Of a stretch of DNA of 64,000 nucleotides, positions 10,477 to 20,735 are shown in pieces (position 1 is the stretch's first letter; every line of letters starts with the position of its first letter). Source of the stretch: Neoceratodus forsteri (taxonomy: Eukaryota; Chordata; Ceratodontiformes; Ceratodontidae); assembly GCA_016271365.2 (NCBI GenBank), contig CM057452.1, positions 1,239,905,001 through 1,239,969,000 of the forward strand, in the 5' to 3' direction. A program made the translations under genes and the position numbers. The notes beneath the pieces are model-generated. The model was not told the origin of the DNA, ran no database searches, and was given only the letters and a program-made list of their open reading frames with translations.

Positions 10477-13400
10477 AAAGTGTTGGTCCAAGCACTGTTT
10501 GCTGTTGCTTGTTCCATCAGAACTTACCCCTAGCATAAACTCGGCTGGTGTCCTGGGAAGGGATTTTGGCAATATATTCAGCGTGATATGCATCTGGACC
10601 CAGAAGGGAGCAACTCTGGGGCAGGTCAGTTCCAGTTGTATAAAATTACCTTTTTGTGTCACACATATAGGACAATTGTCTGATTTCGATGGGGTAAATC
10701 TGTATAGCCTGCTCAGGGTGCAGTAGGTCTGATAAACAAAATTCAACTGTATTCTCCTGAGTTTATTAGATACTGAGCACTCATGCATAGTTTTCACTAC
10801 CCTATCCCTCATTCCATTACTTACTTGTAGCAGAAGGTCTTCTCCCCATTTAACTCTTGCCCTGATTTCTGGTTCAGGCCTCACTCCCAGAAACAGATGA
10901 TATAGTGATGAAATAACTGAAGAATCTGGATGAGGCCAATAAATTATCTCTTCAATGGGGTAATAAGCAGGATCAAGACACATAATTAAAGATTTTAAAT
11001 TAGTATATTGAAATTACTCTGAGTCAGATATCCTATATTGCTCCTTTATCTGACGAAAACGTTTTAGAGCTCCTCCACAAAATAGGTCACCAATAGTGCC
11101 TATGCCTAGTTTCTTCCATCTGTGCATTGTCTGATGCAGGAATACACCATACCCCCTGGATCCCAACAATCCCTTATATAGGCTAGATTTGGAGGAGACA
11201 GCTGGTGTATGATTTATGAATTAATGTACACCAACCCACAACTGTGCTAGACATTGTGTGTACAGATTTTTATACTTGGGTGGAACAAGTAATCTTAGGG
11301 ACGGAGAGAGGAACCCCTGCATCAACCCTTCCACAATATGTTCTTCCATCCTCAGCCAAGCTGGTTTTGTAGTGTTGTTTGGTTTGCTTAGGAAGGCCAG
11401 TTGGGCTGCCCAGTAATAGAATTTAAAATTTGATGCTGCCAGACCTCCTTATTTTACTGGAAGTTGTAAGATTGTTTTTTTAATCCCAGCAATTTTCCCA
11501 TTCCACATAAATGTATTCAATATAGCATCCAGTTGTTTAAAAATGTATTCAGGTACCCTGATAGGAAGATTTTGAAATAAATATAAACATCTGGGAGAAC
11601 GTTCATCTTTATTGAATTAACCCATCCTCTCAGGCTAATGGGAAGTCTCCTCATCTGTCACAGTCATGTTTAATCCCAGTGAGAAGAGAGAGATTGTTTT
11701 CCCTGTATAGGTTACTTGGGTTTTTTGGTATCATAATACCCAAGTATTTCAAAGACTGAACCATTCTTAGTTGTAACAGTAGGTCAGGCATATTACCTCT
11801 ACTAAGCTCACCCAGTACTAGCAACTCACTTTTGGACCAGTTAATTCGATGATTGGATAGAGCCCCATATTCAGTATGTATGCCATGCACTCTGGGGATA
11901 CTTTTTAATTGGTCTTTTAGATATAAAAGTAAACCATCCACAAATAATGTAAGCTTATGATGATCTTCCCCTGCCTCCATACCCTGGATACCTGGGTCAT
12001 TCCTGATCCCCGCAGCCAAGGGCTCCAAGGACATGACATAGAGAAATGGAGAGAGAGAGCAACCCTGCCTCATTCCTGTCATCAGCTGGAAGGGTTGAGT
12101 TAAGGCACCATTTACAAGTAGCTGTGAGTGCGGTGCACTGTATAAGGAAGATATCCATTTGGTAGTAGTGTCCCCCATACCAAAGGCTTTCAGAGTGCTG
12201 AATAAATATTTCCATTTCGCTCTGTTAAATGCTTTCTCAGCATCAAGCACCAGAATACCAGAGATGCCACTTCCCCTGGCTATCCCCATTTCCAGACCAT
12301 ATTTAGGGCATGTCTTACATTTGTTTTCCACTTCCTTCCCCTTAACAAAACCTGACTGGTCCCCGTGTATTATTTTAGGGAATACGTTTTCTATTCTGGC
12401 AGCCAGGATTCTTGCCATTATTTTGTAATCTGAGGTAAGGAGAGATATAGGTCAACAGGAGGTAAATTATTTGGATCCTTCCCAGGTTTAGGCAGGATTG
12501 TTATTGTGGCCATTCTCATAGGGGGTGGAATTGTGCCAGATCTGAGGGCTTCATTTATCACATTCATTAAGGGATATCTCAACTCATTACTAAATGTTTT
12601 GAAGATGTCTACTGGGTAGCCATCAGGCCCCATGGCTTTCCTTCCCTTTAAATGTGCAATAGCTATTTTAACATCTTCCCACTGGATAGATACTTTAAGC
12701 TGGGCCCTATCATGTTCTTGAATTTGTGGAAATGTGGCATTGTCTAGGAATCCTTTGATTTGCTCATCCTCTGGTACTACCTCTGTTTGGTATAAGTTCT
12801 CATAAAAGTCCCTAAAACATTCCCCAATCTGTGCCTCTCCATCACAGGCCTCATTATTGTCATTGATAATCTGTGATACTTTTTTGACATTTACCCTGTT
12901 TCTTAATTGGCATGCCAACCATTTGCCCCCATTAACAATATAGCTCTCTCAATACATGCTGTGCTCTTTACATTGTATTTCCACTTTACTGTCTGGAGTT
13001 CCTGATATACTGTGGGTGAAGGGGTTTCACTGTAAGCCTTTTCTAGAGCTTCCTAACAGATCCTTAACCATTTTGACAAAGTCTAGGTTCTATTATAGCA
13101 TGGGGTTCAATTTCCATTGTCCAAGTGCCCTTCCTGCCCCCATTAGATTCAATACTACAAGTACATATGAGTGATCAGAAATTAGGATGGGGCCATATTT
13201 AACAGATACTAGTGATTGTTCCAACTCCTGTGATATAAGGGATAGGTCTAATCTGGCATAATTGTTTGCCGACTGTGAGTAAAATGAGTGCTTTCTTCCC
13301 CTAGGGCTCAAATGCCTCCAGGAATCCACTAGCCCGTGGTCACTCATAAGATTCAACAAGGCCTTGGCACACTTACTTAATTGCCCCCCCCCCGCCTTAG

Positions 13401-13688
13401 AAGACCTGTCCATGATCATATCTAAAATGCAATTAAAATTGCCCTTCAAAACCCAAGGGCCTGAGAAATCAGCCATTTCTGCAGACAGCTGATTAAAAGA
13501 TGCAGAGTTGTCTATATTTGGGGTGTAAACTGACCCCACTGCCACTTTCTGTCCCTCACTGAGTTGTATCTGGAGTAGTGTATATCATCCCCCACTATCA
13601 CTGGTAACCTTAGTAACTATTCCTTGGAACCTGTTCCTAATCCAGATTGCCACACCTCGTGCCTTTGAGGTGAAATAGGAACTCACCC
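10467..13688 (-). pseudogene. L1-2 ORF2, 5'-truncated and interrupted
   Basis: Second, older L1-clade ORF2, starting inside the endonuclease. Order on minus: EN (13,093-13,688: KARGVAIWIRNRF, GNFNCILD, GRKHSFYS, ISDHSYVL), linker (12,418-12,918, with GPDGYPVDIFK), RT (11,651-12,418: QSGFVKGKE, VLDAEKAFNRAKW, MRQGCSLSPFL), and C-terminus with a damaged zinc knuckle (10,447-10,983: CPICVTQKG...QLELTC, His lost). The catalytic YADD is FVDG at 11,932-11,946, so the second aspartate is gone. Frame breaks at 12,420, 11,000-11,650 and 12,920-13,090. The last codons lie at 3,371-3,544 beyond L1-1. The subfamily differs from L1-1 in most motif details. Confidence 0.9.
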
Positions 13689-13700
13689 CCCCACCTTCTT
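13689..13700. repeat. Right target-site duplication of L1-2
   Basis: CCCCACCTTCTT, matching 1,553-1,564 in 10 of 12 positions. It sits at the point where L1-2 endonuclease sequence stops and CR1-A sequence resumes. Confidence 0.6.
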
Positions 13701-14800
13701 GAGTTTTCTAAATACCTTTCTCTTGGCCCTTACCCCTCCATGACCTCATGAATCAACCAACAGGGCTTCTTTGCCCTTCCCTTCTTACTCCATGCCTTTG
13801 TACATGCTCCAGTGGCCTCTGTCAGACCACTTTTAATAATTTCCCACTTTTGATTAGCATCCATGTCCTAACGAATGCCTGCCAGATACTTACTCAAAAT
13901 CTTCACCATCCTACTAAAGTATGCCCCTTTAAAATCAATCACCATGGTTTCCATATCCCCTGTTTCCCTACTCATATTAAGTGTGAACCACACTAAGTGG
14001 TGGTCACTCCCAGCTAGAGGGTCCCCCACCACTCAATCCCTTATAGCCTCCCCATTTGCAAGTACCATGTCCAGAGTCCTATCCAATCTAGTAGGCTCAT
14101 GTACCAAATGCTCCAGGAAGCTGTCCTGAAATGCCTGTAGTATGACCTGCTCCCTCACACTCATGGTGGCTGGAGTCCTCCACTCCACCCCAGGTAGGTT
14201 GATGTCCCCCACCACCACGGTGCTCCTCTTCCGATTCCGTGACCCTTCTGATTGCTCAGCTCACTCTCTGTCAAGGTCCTCCCCTTGTGCTGGAGGTCTG
14301 TATACTATCCCCATCCTCAGTGTCCTACCTCTTGAGTCCTGTAGCTGCATCCATAGGGCCTCTGTTCTACCTGCCTCCCCATCCTCTCTTGCACACCTTA
14401 TCCCTTCTTGTACATAGATCGCCACACACTCCCTTCCCTTTTGCCCTATCCTTCCTGAATATTTTGTACCCTGGGATCATCATATCCCAGTCCTGATACT
14501 GGATACCCACATTTCTGCGCTGGCAGAAATGCCCACCCTCCTCACTGCCAAGAGAACCTGCAACTCAGCTAACTTTTTACCTAGGCTTCTAGCATTCAAA
14601 GTGACCACCCATATCTTTCTTTGCCTTACCCAGTGTTTCCCCCATTCCCCCCTCTGTGTCTCTACCCTGACTCCTCCCCTGCTGTCTTAGGGGATAAGCT
14701 CATTGGGCTCCCCTCTCTGAGTACCCTTCATACCAGCTGTCTACTCACCACCCCCAACCTAGTTTAAACTCACATATGTACTTGGTAATTACCAGAAACC
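13701..14800 (-). pseudogene. CR1-A endonuclease half
   Basis: AP-endonuclease-type domain of a CR1 LINE on minus. From right to left: KVAELQ-like and TETW-like remains near 14,500-14,590, GIVYRPPAQG-like text near 14,290, GDINLPGVEWRT (14,180-14,210), PTRLDRTLDMVLANG (14,050-14,100), then SDHHLVWFTLN (about 13,985-14,015), which contains the SDH catalytic motif. The following linker joins the 1,366-1,564 segment after removal of L1-2 and its passengers. Several stops interrupt it. The 5' limit near 14,800 is an estimate. The sequence from 14,800 to 14,838 is unassigned. Confidence 0.82.
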
Positions 14801-14837
14801 ATTTTTGTTAACTGACTCCTTAGACATCTGAATACTT

Positions 14838-16560
14838 AGACTGGGTATAGATATAGTTTCTCATCCTTTAACTACCTCACTGGTCTCCAATTACCATCCG
14901 ACAGCTCTTCTACAAACCTTGTCCAAGATTCTTGAGAAAATAATTTTAGACCAGACTCTGGAGTATCTTAATAAATGTGATTTATTAACCCCATCAGCAT
15001 GGTTTTAAGGCAGGGCATAATACTGAAACAGCCTTAGTGAGGTTCACTACTAGCATCCAGAGAGCCCTAGATAAAGGGCACTTGGTCACTGCTCTTTTTG
15101 TGGACCTCACCAGGTCTTTGACCTTGTGGAACACAATTTGCTTCCCTGCATTATGGAAAAAATGCACTTTTCTAGTGAGGTGATTAAATGGTATTCTCAT
15201 TACCTCGCAGACAGGTCACATGTGACAACAACTGAAGGTCATTCATCTTCTTCTAAGTTAATTAGTAGTGGTGTTCCCCAATGTTCTATCTTGGGCCCAC
15301 TTATTTTTTCTCTCCTTATGAATGATGCCTCATCTTCGTGTCCATCAAGTTCTATTATAATGTATGCTGACGATGCAGTTATTTATAAGGATTGTTTAAA
15401 TCCAAAGGAGGCCTTGGATAAGCTTCAGGTCAATTTAAATTTATTCCAAACTTGGTTGCTCACTAATTCCCTTGTGCTTAATTCAGTAAAAATAAAAGTT
15501 ATGCTTTTTTCTAGTAGAAAAATTAATTTGTCTGACCTTCCACCTGTCTGCGATGTTAAGGGAAATACCATTGACTTAGTTGACACATTTAAAATATTTG
15601 GGGATTATTTTTGATGCCAGCCTTACTTTTGAACAACATATCTTTTCCACTATAAAAAAAAGTACATCAAAGATTTGGATGTCTCTATAGAGTTAAGCAT
15701 TATTTAACATCTGAATCCAGGAGGCTTCTTGCGCACAGTTTTCTTTTTAGTACTTTGGACTATGGCCTAGTGGTTTATGCTCCTATGAGCTCTAGACTCC
15801 TAGGAAAATTGTCAGTTACATATACAGTAATTCCATATTAAGATTTATGCTCTCTGCCTCCACTCGAACTCATCATTGTTTGGTGTTAAAATCTTCCAAT
15901 TGTCTTTCTCTTATAAATAGAATTCAGTTTAAGATGTGTTTTTTTCTATTTAATATCAAAGCTGGTTTGTCACCTATTTCAGTGAGTTTGCTTTTTCCTG
16001 AATATGTTAACCCTAATTGCACTAGAACTCAGTCAAAGTTTACATTTAATGTTCCATTTTTTAAGAGATCCTCTGGACAATGTTCGTTGTTATATAGGGG
16101 ACCACATTCTTTTAATTCACTCCATTTGAAATATCAACTTGTAATTCTTCATTCTCTTTAAAGTCAAAGCTGAAAAAGTACTTACAGTGTACTCAAGGAT
16201 GCATTTGATAAGTAGGGATGTAAGTTTGTCATGGATGAGATTTTAATGACTCATTGTTTGTTCGTGAAATCATTAGTAAACAGTAGTAAATGTTGTGGCA
16301 CTGTCATCATTGCTACATTCTGTTGACACTAGTGAAAGTCATGGAAGTCTTGAATAAAGATCAAATGTCATGGAATCAATGACGTGTATGACTGCCATGA
16401 CAAACTTACATCCCTATTGATAAGTGTTGATGTGAAGTGTTATAATGTATTGTAATGTTATTGTTTTGGTTTCCTGTTCATTGTATTGCTTGTCGTCTGT
16501 GAAAACCAGCAATTTGCTCATCAGACTTACAGGGTTAAAAAATAAAATGAAATGAAATGA
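14838..16560 (+). pseudogene. Jockey-superfamily LINE (L2/Rex1-like), 5'-truncated
   Basis: RT block 1 starts at about 14,870 (NYHPTALLQTLSKILEK-like), followed by a degenerate stretch. An open frame at 15,126-15,614 holds SGVPQCSILGPLIFS and MYADDAVIY (YADD at 15,363-15,374, intact). The C-terminal region is 15,847-16,161. The 3' end has ATAAAATGAAATGAAATGAAG, a short-tandem tail as in L2/Rex1-type LINEs. At least three frame breaks are present. A hAT MITE (16,213-16,416) interrupts the 3' UTR. The clade call rests on motif style only. CR1 is less likely because the thumb differs from the CR1 copies in this window. Confidence 0.75.
16205..16424. mobile_element. hAT-type MITE with 8-bp target duplication
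   Basis: The element proper is 16,213-16,416 (204 bp). Its ends are perfect 22-bp inverted repeats beginning TAGGGATGTAAGTTTGTCAT. The flanking TTGATAAG at 16,205-16,212 and 16,417-16,424 is an exact 8-bp duplication. An 8-bp duplication with a TAGGG/CAGGG-like terminus is the mark of hAT transposons. There is no coding capacity, so it was moved in trans by a hAT transposase that binds the same ends. It inserted into the 3' UTR of the LINE at 14,838-16,560 and is therefore younger than that LINE. Confidence 0.93.
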
Positions 16561-16569
16561 AGTGCTTCT

Positions 16570-17289
16570 ATGAACCATTCTATCCCCTGTTTTAATAATC
16601 CCCCCCACTCAAGTGCTTCCTATCTCCTGCATATAGATCATTGCTGTGCCAAGTTCATCCCCAGCCCCCCCACTAACCCATACCCCTTGGTTACCATATC
16701 AGCATGTGGTTTATTTGGAACAAATTAAAAAAAAAAGAAAATATAAATCTAGTAACTGTTGAGTCTGTTTATTATCACTTTTGAATATTATTTCTAGCCT
16801 GTTCATCCAAGCGACTATTTTTTTCTCAGCTAGATAAATTGTGAAGATACAGTTTTTCTACATGTTTGATGAGATGTAAAAAAATGTAAAATAAATAAAA
16901 TTGTTGATTACATAAAAAAAGAATATTCATTAGAAATGGGTCTCCATCCAAGTGTCTCTGGTTAGAATGTCTTTGTGCAATGATTGAATATTAGAAGTGT
17001 TTTATTACCAATTTTCCTTTGGCACATTCACCTTTTTTATGTTGGGTTGTGCTTGTGCAAACCAATGTATTGTGGCAATATGGGATTTCGGGGGGGGGGT
17101 GTCACTGCCGAGCCCATTGCAGTTCACAGAACCAGGAGCTCAGCAATCTACCCCAATAACCACTAAGTGTGGTCCTGATGCAACTCTCAGCTGGGTGGGC
17201 TGAATGGTTATGCTCTTCAAAGTACTGAAGCCACTCTAATCTGAAAGAGTTTTGGCCTTTTGATTTACATGACCAATTAGCCCACCTGG
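16570..17289. other. Unassigned, AT-rich sequence
   Basis: No gene or recognised element. A C-rich run lies at 16,600-16,670 and a G-run at 17,090-17,099. The segment at about 16,740-16,910 ends in ATGTAAAATAAATAAAATTG, which resembles a degenerate LINE or SINE 3' tail, but no body could be recognised. Confidence 0.5.
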
Positions 17290-17530
17290 GGTGCCCAATC
17301 CCCATGTAGGCAATCCTCATAGTGTCCAACATCAGGATGTCAAATCCCCATGACAGTGATCCCCACAGTACTGTCCAACATTGGGGTGCCTAGTCCCCAT
17401 GTTGGTGATCCCGTCCAGCACTGTCCAACATTGGGGTGCCCAATCCCCATGTCAGCGATCCCCAAGCACTGTCAGACATTGGGGTACCCAATCCCCATGT
17501 CCATGACCCCCACTGTGCTATGGGACACTG
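17290..17530. repeat. Minisatellite, period about 49 bp, about 5 units
   Basis: Units carry AATCCCCATG (AGTCCCCATG in one) at 17,297, 17,343, 17,392, 17,442 and 17,490, spaced 46-50 bp, with TTGGGGTGCC upstream. It adjoins the splice-signal block of the dispersed repeat (copy 1) at the same relative place where copy 3 has a different minisatellite. Confidence 0.85.
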
Positions 17531-18345
17531 GGGAGCCCACCTCCAGTGTCTCCAGCTATGTCACCCCACCACCATTCTGGAACTCTGGGAAGTCCACCCC
17601 CAGTGTCCCCAAACATTTTGTATCCCTGAAAAAAAGGAAATAGTCCCCTGACATTTTTTAATTAAACCTGTAAAGAAGAAAATGGTCCCTTGTTGTCTTC
17701 CCATCCCCCTCCCCCTTCCTGACCATCCCTCTGCACACCCAGGTCCCTGCAACCCCATTACCCCATACTTACCTCCAGAGGTCAGCGGCTGGCATCTTCT
17801 ATGGACAGGGGCATGTCTGCACTCTTCAAAGCTGAATGGCGAACAGAATAATCAAGGTATGTGCTGTACAATGGCAGTCAAATGCATTTTGAACTTATGT
17901 TGATATCTCGGACATTTTTAGGTCCTTTTGCATCAAATTTTCAGCATCAGATTTCTGGGACCCACCTCATGAACACTGGCACTGTCATATAATTACTCAG
18001 TCCCAAAAGGTGATTTTGCAGTCCCTGTTTGGAATCACCTTTTGGGACTGAGTAATGAAACAGCAGGGTCACTGTTCATGAGGTGGGGTGCCAAAAAGCA
18101 CATGGTGAAAATTTGGTGAAAAAATTCCCAAAATGGGCACGTTATGAGTGTGCATTGTGCAGTTTCTATGCAGGTGCATAACTTTGTGAATTTTTAATAT
18201 TTTCACTCCAAATTGTCAACATACAAATTTGTTCACACCACCTCATGAACAGTACAGCTGTCATTTCTCACTTCCTGCTTGAAATGTGTTTGTACACCTG
18301 TGGCATGGAATGGCGTGATCCTTGCATAAAATCACCTTTTGGGAC
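17531..18345 (-). mobile_element. Unrecognised dispersed repeat, copy 1 (inverted)
   Basis: Same family as 31,685-34,160 and 34,930-37,265, in opposite orientation. Read on minus: a hairpin array (about 18,345-17,930) with the shared arms CACCTCATGAACAGT near 17,970 and 18,240 and the complement near 18,070, and TCCCAAAAGGTGATT with its inverse at 18,000-18,050. An exon-like block follows (about 17,850-17,773, with TTGAAGAGTGCAGACATG), then a donor GTAAGT, two acceptors and an imperfect GGGACACTGGGG inverted repeat. No terminal motif is found beyond the minisatellite, so this copy is truncated. Its array side abuts a CR1 fragment at 18,346. No protein family is recognised. Confidence 0.75.
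17626..17772 (-). promoter_or_regulatory. Splice-signal module, copy 1
   Basis: On minus: donor GGAG|GTAAGTATGG (GT at 17,772-17,771), acceptor TTTTCTTCTTTACAG (AG at 17,669-17,668) 105 bp on, and a second acceptor TTTCCTTTTTTTCAG (AG at 17,627-17,626) 42 bp further. The spacing is nearly identical in copies 2 and 3. Whether splicing occurs is unknown. Confidence 0.65.
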
Positions 18346-18955
18346 TGATTTCCCACCTACTGCCAGCATCCATGTCTGGTCCAATCCCATCCAAATGCTC
18401 CTTAAAGATCCTTCCCATTTCCTTGAAATCCACCCCCCTGAAGTCAGCTACCTCCATGTTTGTGCAGACTTCTACCCCTCCTAGATCCAGGCAGAACCAG
18501 ACCGTGGCATTGCCGCTCCCCGCCAATGGGTCCCTTACTTCCCGGCCCCCAATCTGGTCACTGTCTTACTGGACCACATCCAGTATCCGCGCCTCTCTGG
18601 TCAGTTGCCCCACCTGCTGAGTTAGGAATGCATCCTGAAAGACATCCAACAACCTCTGTTCCCTGGCCACCGAGGATGTCATAGTCTCCCAGTCCATTCC
18701 TGATATGTTTAAGTCCCCCAATACCACCACCCTTCCCCTGCCCAATCTGCAGTGTCTCCCAACATCTGCCACCAGACTCTCCTCCAGCTCCTCTGCCAGC
18801 ACAGGGGATCTATACACCACTCCTATTTTTATTCTCTTGCCCCCCTTGTTATCAAGGTGACCCAAACTGCCTCAACAGTTCCCTCCACCTCCTCCACTCC
18901 TCCTATGCCAATGCAGTTTTTGACTATTATTGCTACCCCTCCTGTATAATAAGGC
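18346..18955 (-). pseudogene. CR1 endonuclease fragment
   Basis: AP-endonuclease remains on minus in two frames: 18,566-18,865 (IGVVYRSPVLAEELEE, VVLGDLNISGMDWET, FLTQQVGQLTRE) and 18,332-18,526 (GSGNATVWFCLDL, where CR1 has SDHxxVWF, so the catalytic SDH is lost). The EN-RT linker start (VADFRGVDFKEM) is the last recognisable part. It is cut on the left by dispersed-repeat copy 1 and on the right by the plus-strand CR1 at 18,960. Confidence 0.83.
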
Positions 18956-18959
18956 AGAT

Positions 18960-20735
18960 TATACTGGTATAAGACAAGAGATAGAAAGAAGGGATTGGGA
19001 TTTGATAACTAAAGAAATGAATACCAAATTGTGCTGAGGGAAATGAATAAATACAGTTAAGCATTTGGAGGATAAATATGTATCTTCTAAAGCAGCTTAT
19101 AATAGCAGGGGAGAACACAATGGTTAAATAAAAGCATACTTAAGTTGAGTAAGAAGAAAAGAAGGTGCTACGTCAGGATGAAACATACTCAGTCAAATGT
19201 GAATAAAGTAAAATACAGGAAGACCTTATATCTTCTTAAAAAAGAAATCAGAATAGCCAAAAAACAATTAGAATTTAGATTAGTGACTTCCAAATCAGAC
19301 ATAAAGGTTTTTTTTTTCATGCATAGATAGTAAAAGGGGGAAAAACAGAAGTATCGTTCCACTTAAAAGAAATGGGGTTCTGGTTTCCAAACTTGAGGAG
19401 ATGGCTGAGGAATGCAATAGTTTCTTCAGCCAGGTCTTCAGCAAGGAGGACATAGGAGAAGAGGGTGGGGTGATGGGAAACAATGTTTTTTATTATAAGG
19501 AGTATGTTACTGCAGAGAAAGTATACAGCAAAATTCAGACTCTTAGTGTAGATAAATCAGCAGGCTGCGATGGGCTCCATCTGAAATGTATAAAATAATT
19601 AGGTAAGAAAATGGCATCTTTTATATCTGATATAGCCAATAGAACATTGAGGGAAGGATATGTACCACTAGACCGGAGGACTGCCACTGTGGTTCCTATA
19701 TATAAGAAAGGTAAACAAGAGGAAGTGTCAAATTACAGACCGGTTAGTTTGATGTCCATTGTGGGGAAATTAATTGAAGGGGTAATCACGGATCAAATCA
19801 AGAGATATTTGGTAGCCAACAATTTAAATGACAAAATGCAACACGGTTTCGCCAAGACACCAATTTGATATGTTTCTATGATCATGTTGGAGTATATTTG
19901 GATAGAGGGGAGTCTGTGGATATGGTTATGTTGGATTTCGGTAGAGCATTTGACAGGGTTACACATGGTAGGCTTATTTGGAAATTTGCAAAAATGGGAG
20001 TGGATGATGCCCTGGTAGCTTGGATTAGGGCTTGGCTGATTGGAAGGATACAGAGATTGAGAGTTCTGGGACAAGTATCAAATGAGGTGTGTGTTATGAG
20101 TGGGGTGCCCCAGGGGTCCATCCTGGGTCCCTTATTGTTCAATGTTTTTGTTGGGTATTTGGTGGTGGAGAATGGTAATAAATTAGTCAAGTTTGCTGAT
20201 GATATGAAGATAGGAGGTGTTGCCAGCACATTTGAGGACCGACTATCACTGGGACAAAATTGAATAACAATTGATGAATGGGCTGAGCAAAACAGAATGG
20301 CATTTAGTTTTCACAAATGTGTTGTGTTGCACAGGAGGAAGAACAATATACATCAAGATTAATATCTGCAGGGGTGAAGCTGAGAGAATCTGTCTGTGAA
20401 AAGGATTCAGGTGTGTATATAGGAACACACAGAAGCCTGGGATACTCAGTAGTAATATTTCCAATAGGGCAATGTATCTAGTAAATTCTATGCATAGAAC
20501 CTTTTTTTTTTCTAGAAGTGGGTCAGTATTGTTACCACTGTATATGGCATATATAAGAACCCTTCTTGATTTTTGTTCAGCTGTGCGGAGACCATAGTAA
20601 AAGAAAGATAAAAACAGAATGGAAAGGCCTCAGAGAACACTCACTAAACAAATCCTGAGATTGAGAAATGTATTATATGGAACAAGATTAAACAAATTAG
20701 GATTATGGACTTTGGAGTTATGGAGAATTAAAAAT
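18960..20735 (+). pseudogene. CR1 LINE reverse transcriptase
   Basis: Linker (19,145-19,330), then RT: MAEECNSFFSQVFSK at 19,401, DKSAGCDGLHLKCI near 19,570, ATVVPIYKKGKQEEVSNYRP (19,611-19,868), and palm at 19,865-20,263 with MLDFGRAFDRV, SGVPQGSILGPLLFN and KFADDMKIGG (FADD at 20,192-20,203 intact). Thumb remains to 20,735 are broken by frameshifts after 20,263. An in-frame stop near 19,597 and a frame change near 19,865 further split it. The 5' side is truncated at about 18,960, and the next CR1 begins directly at its 3' side. Confidence 0.85.
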
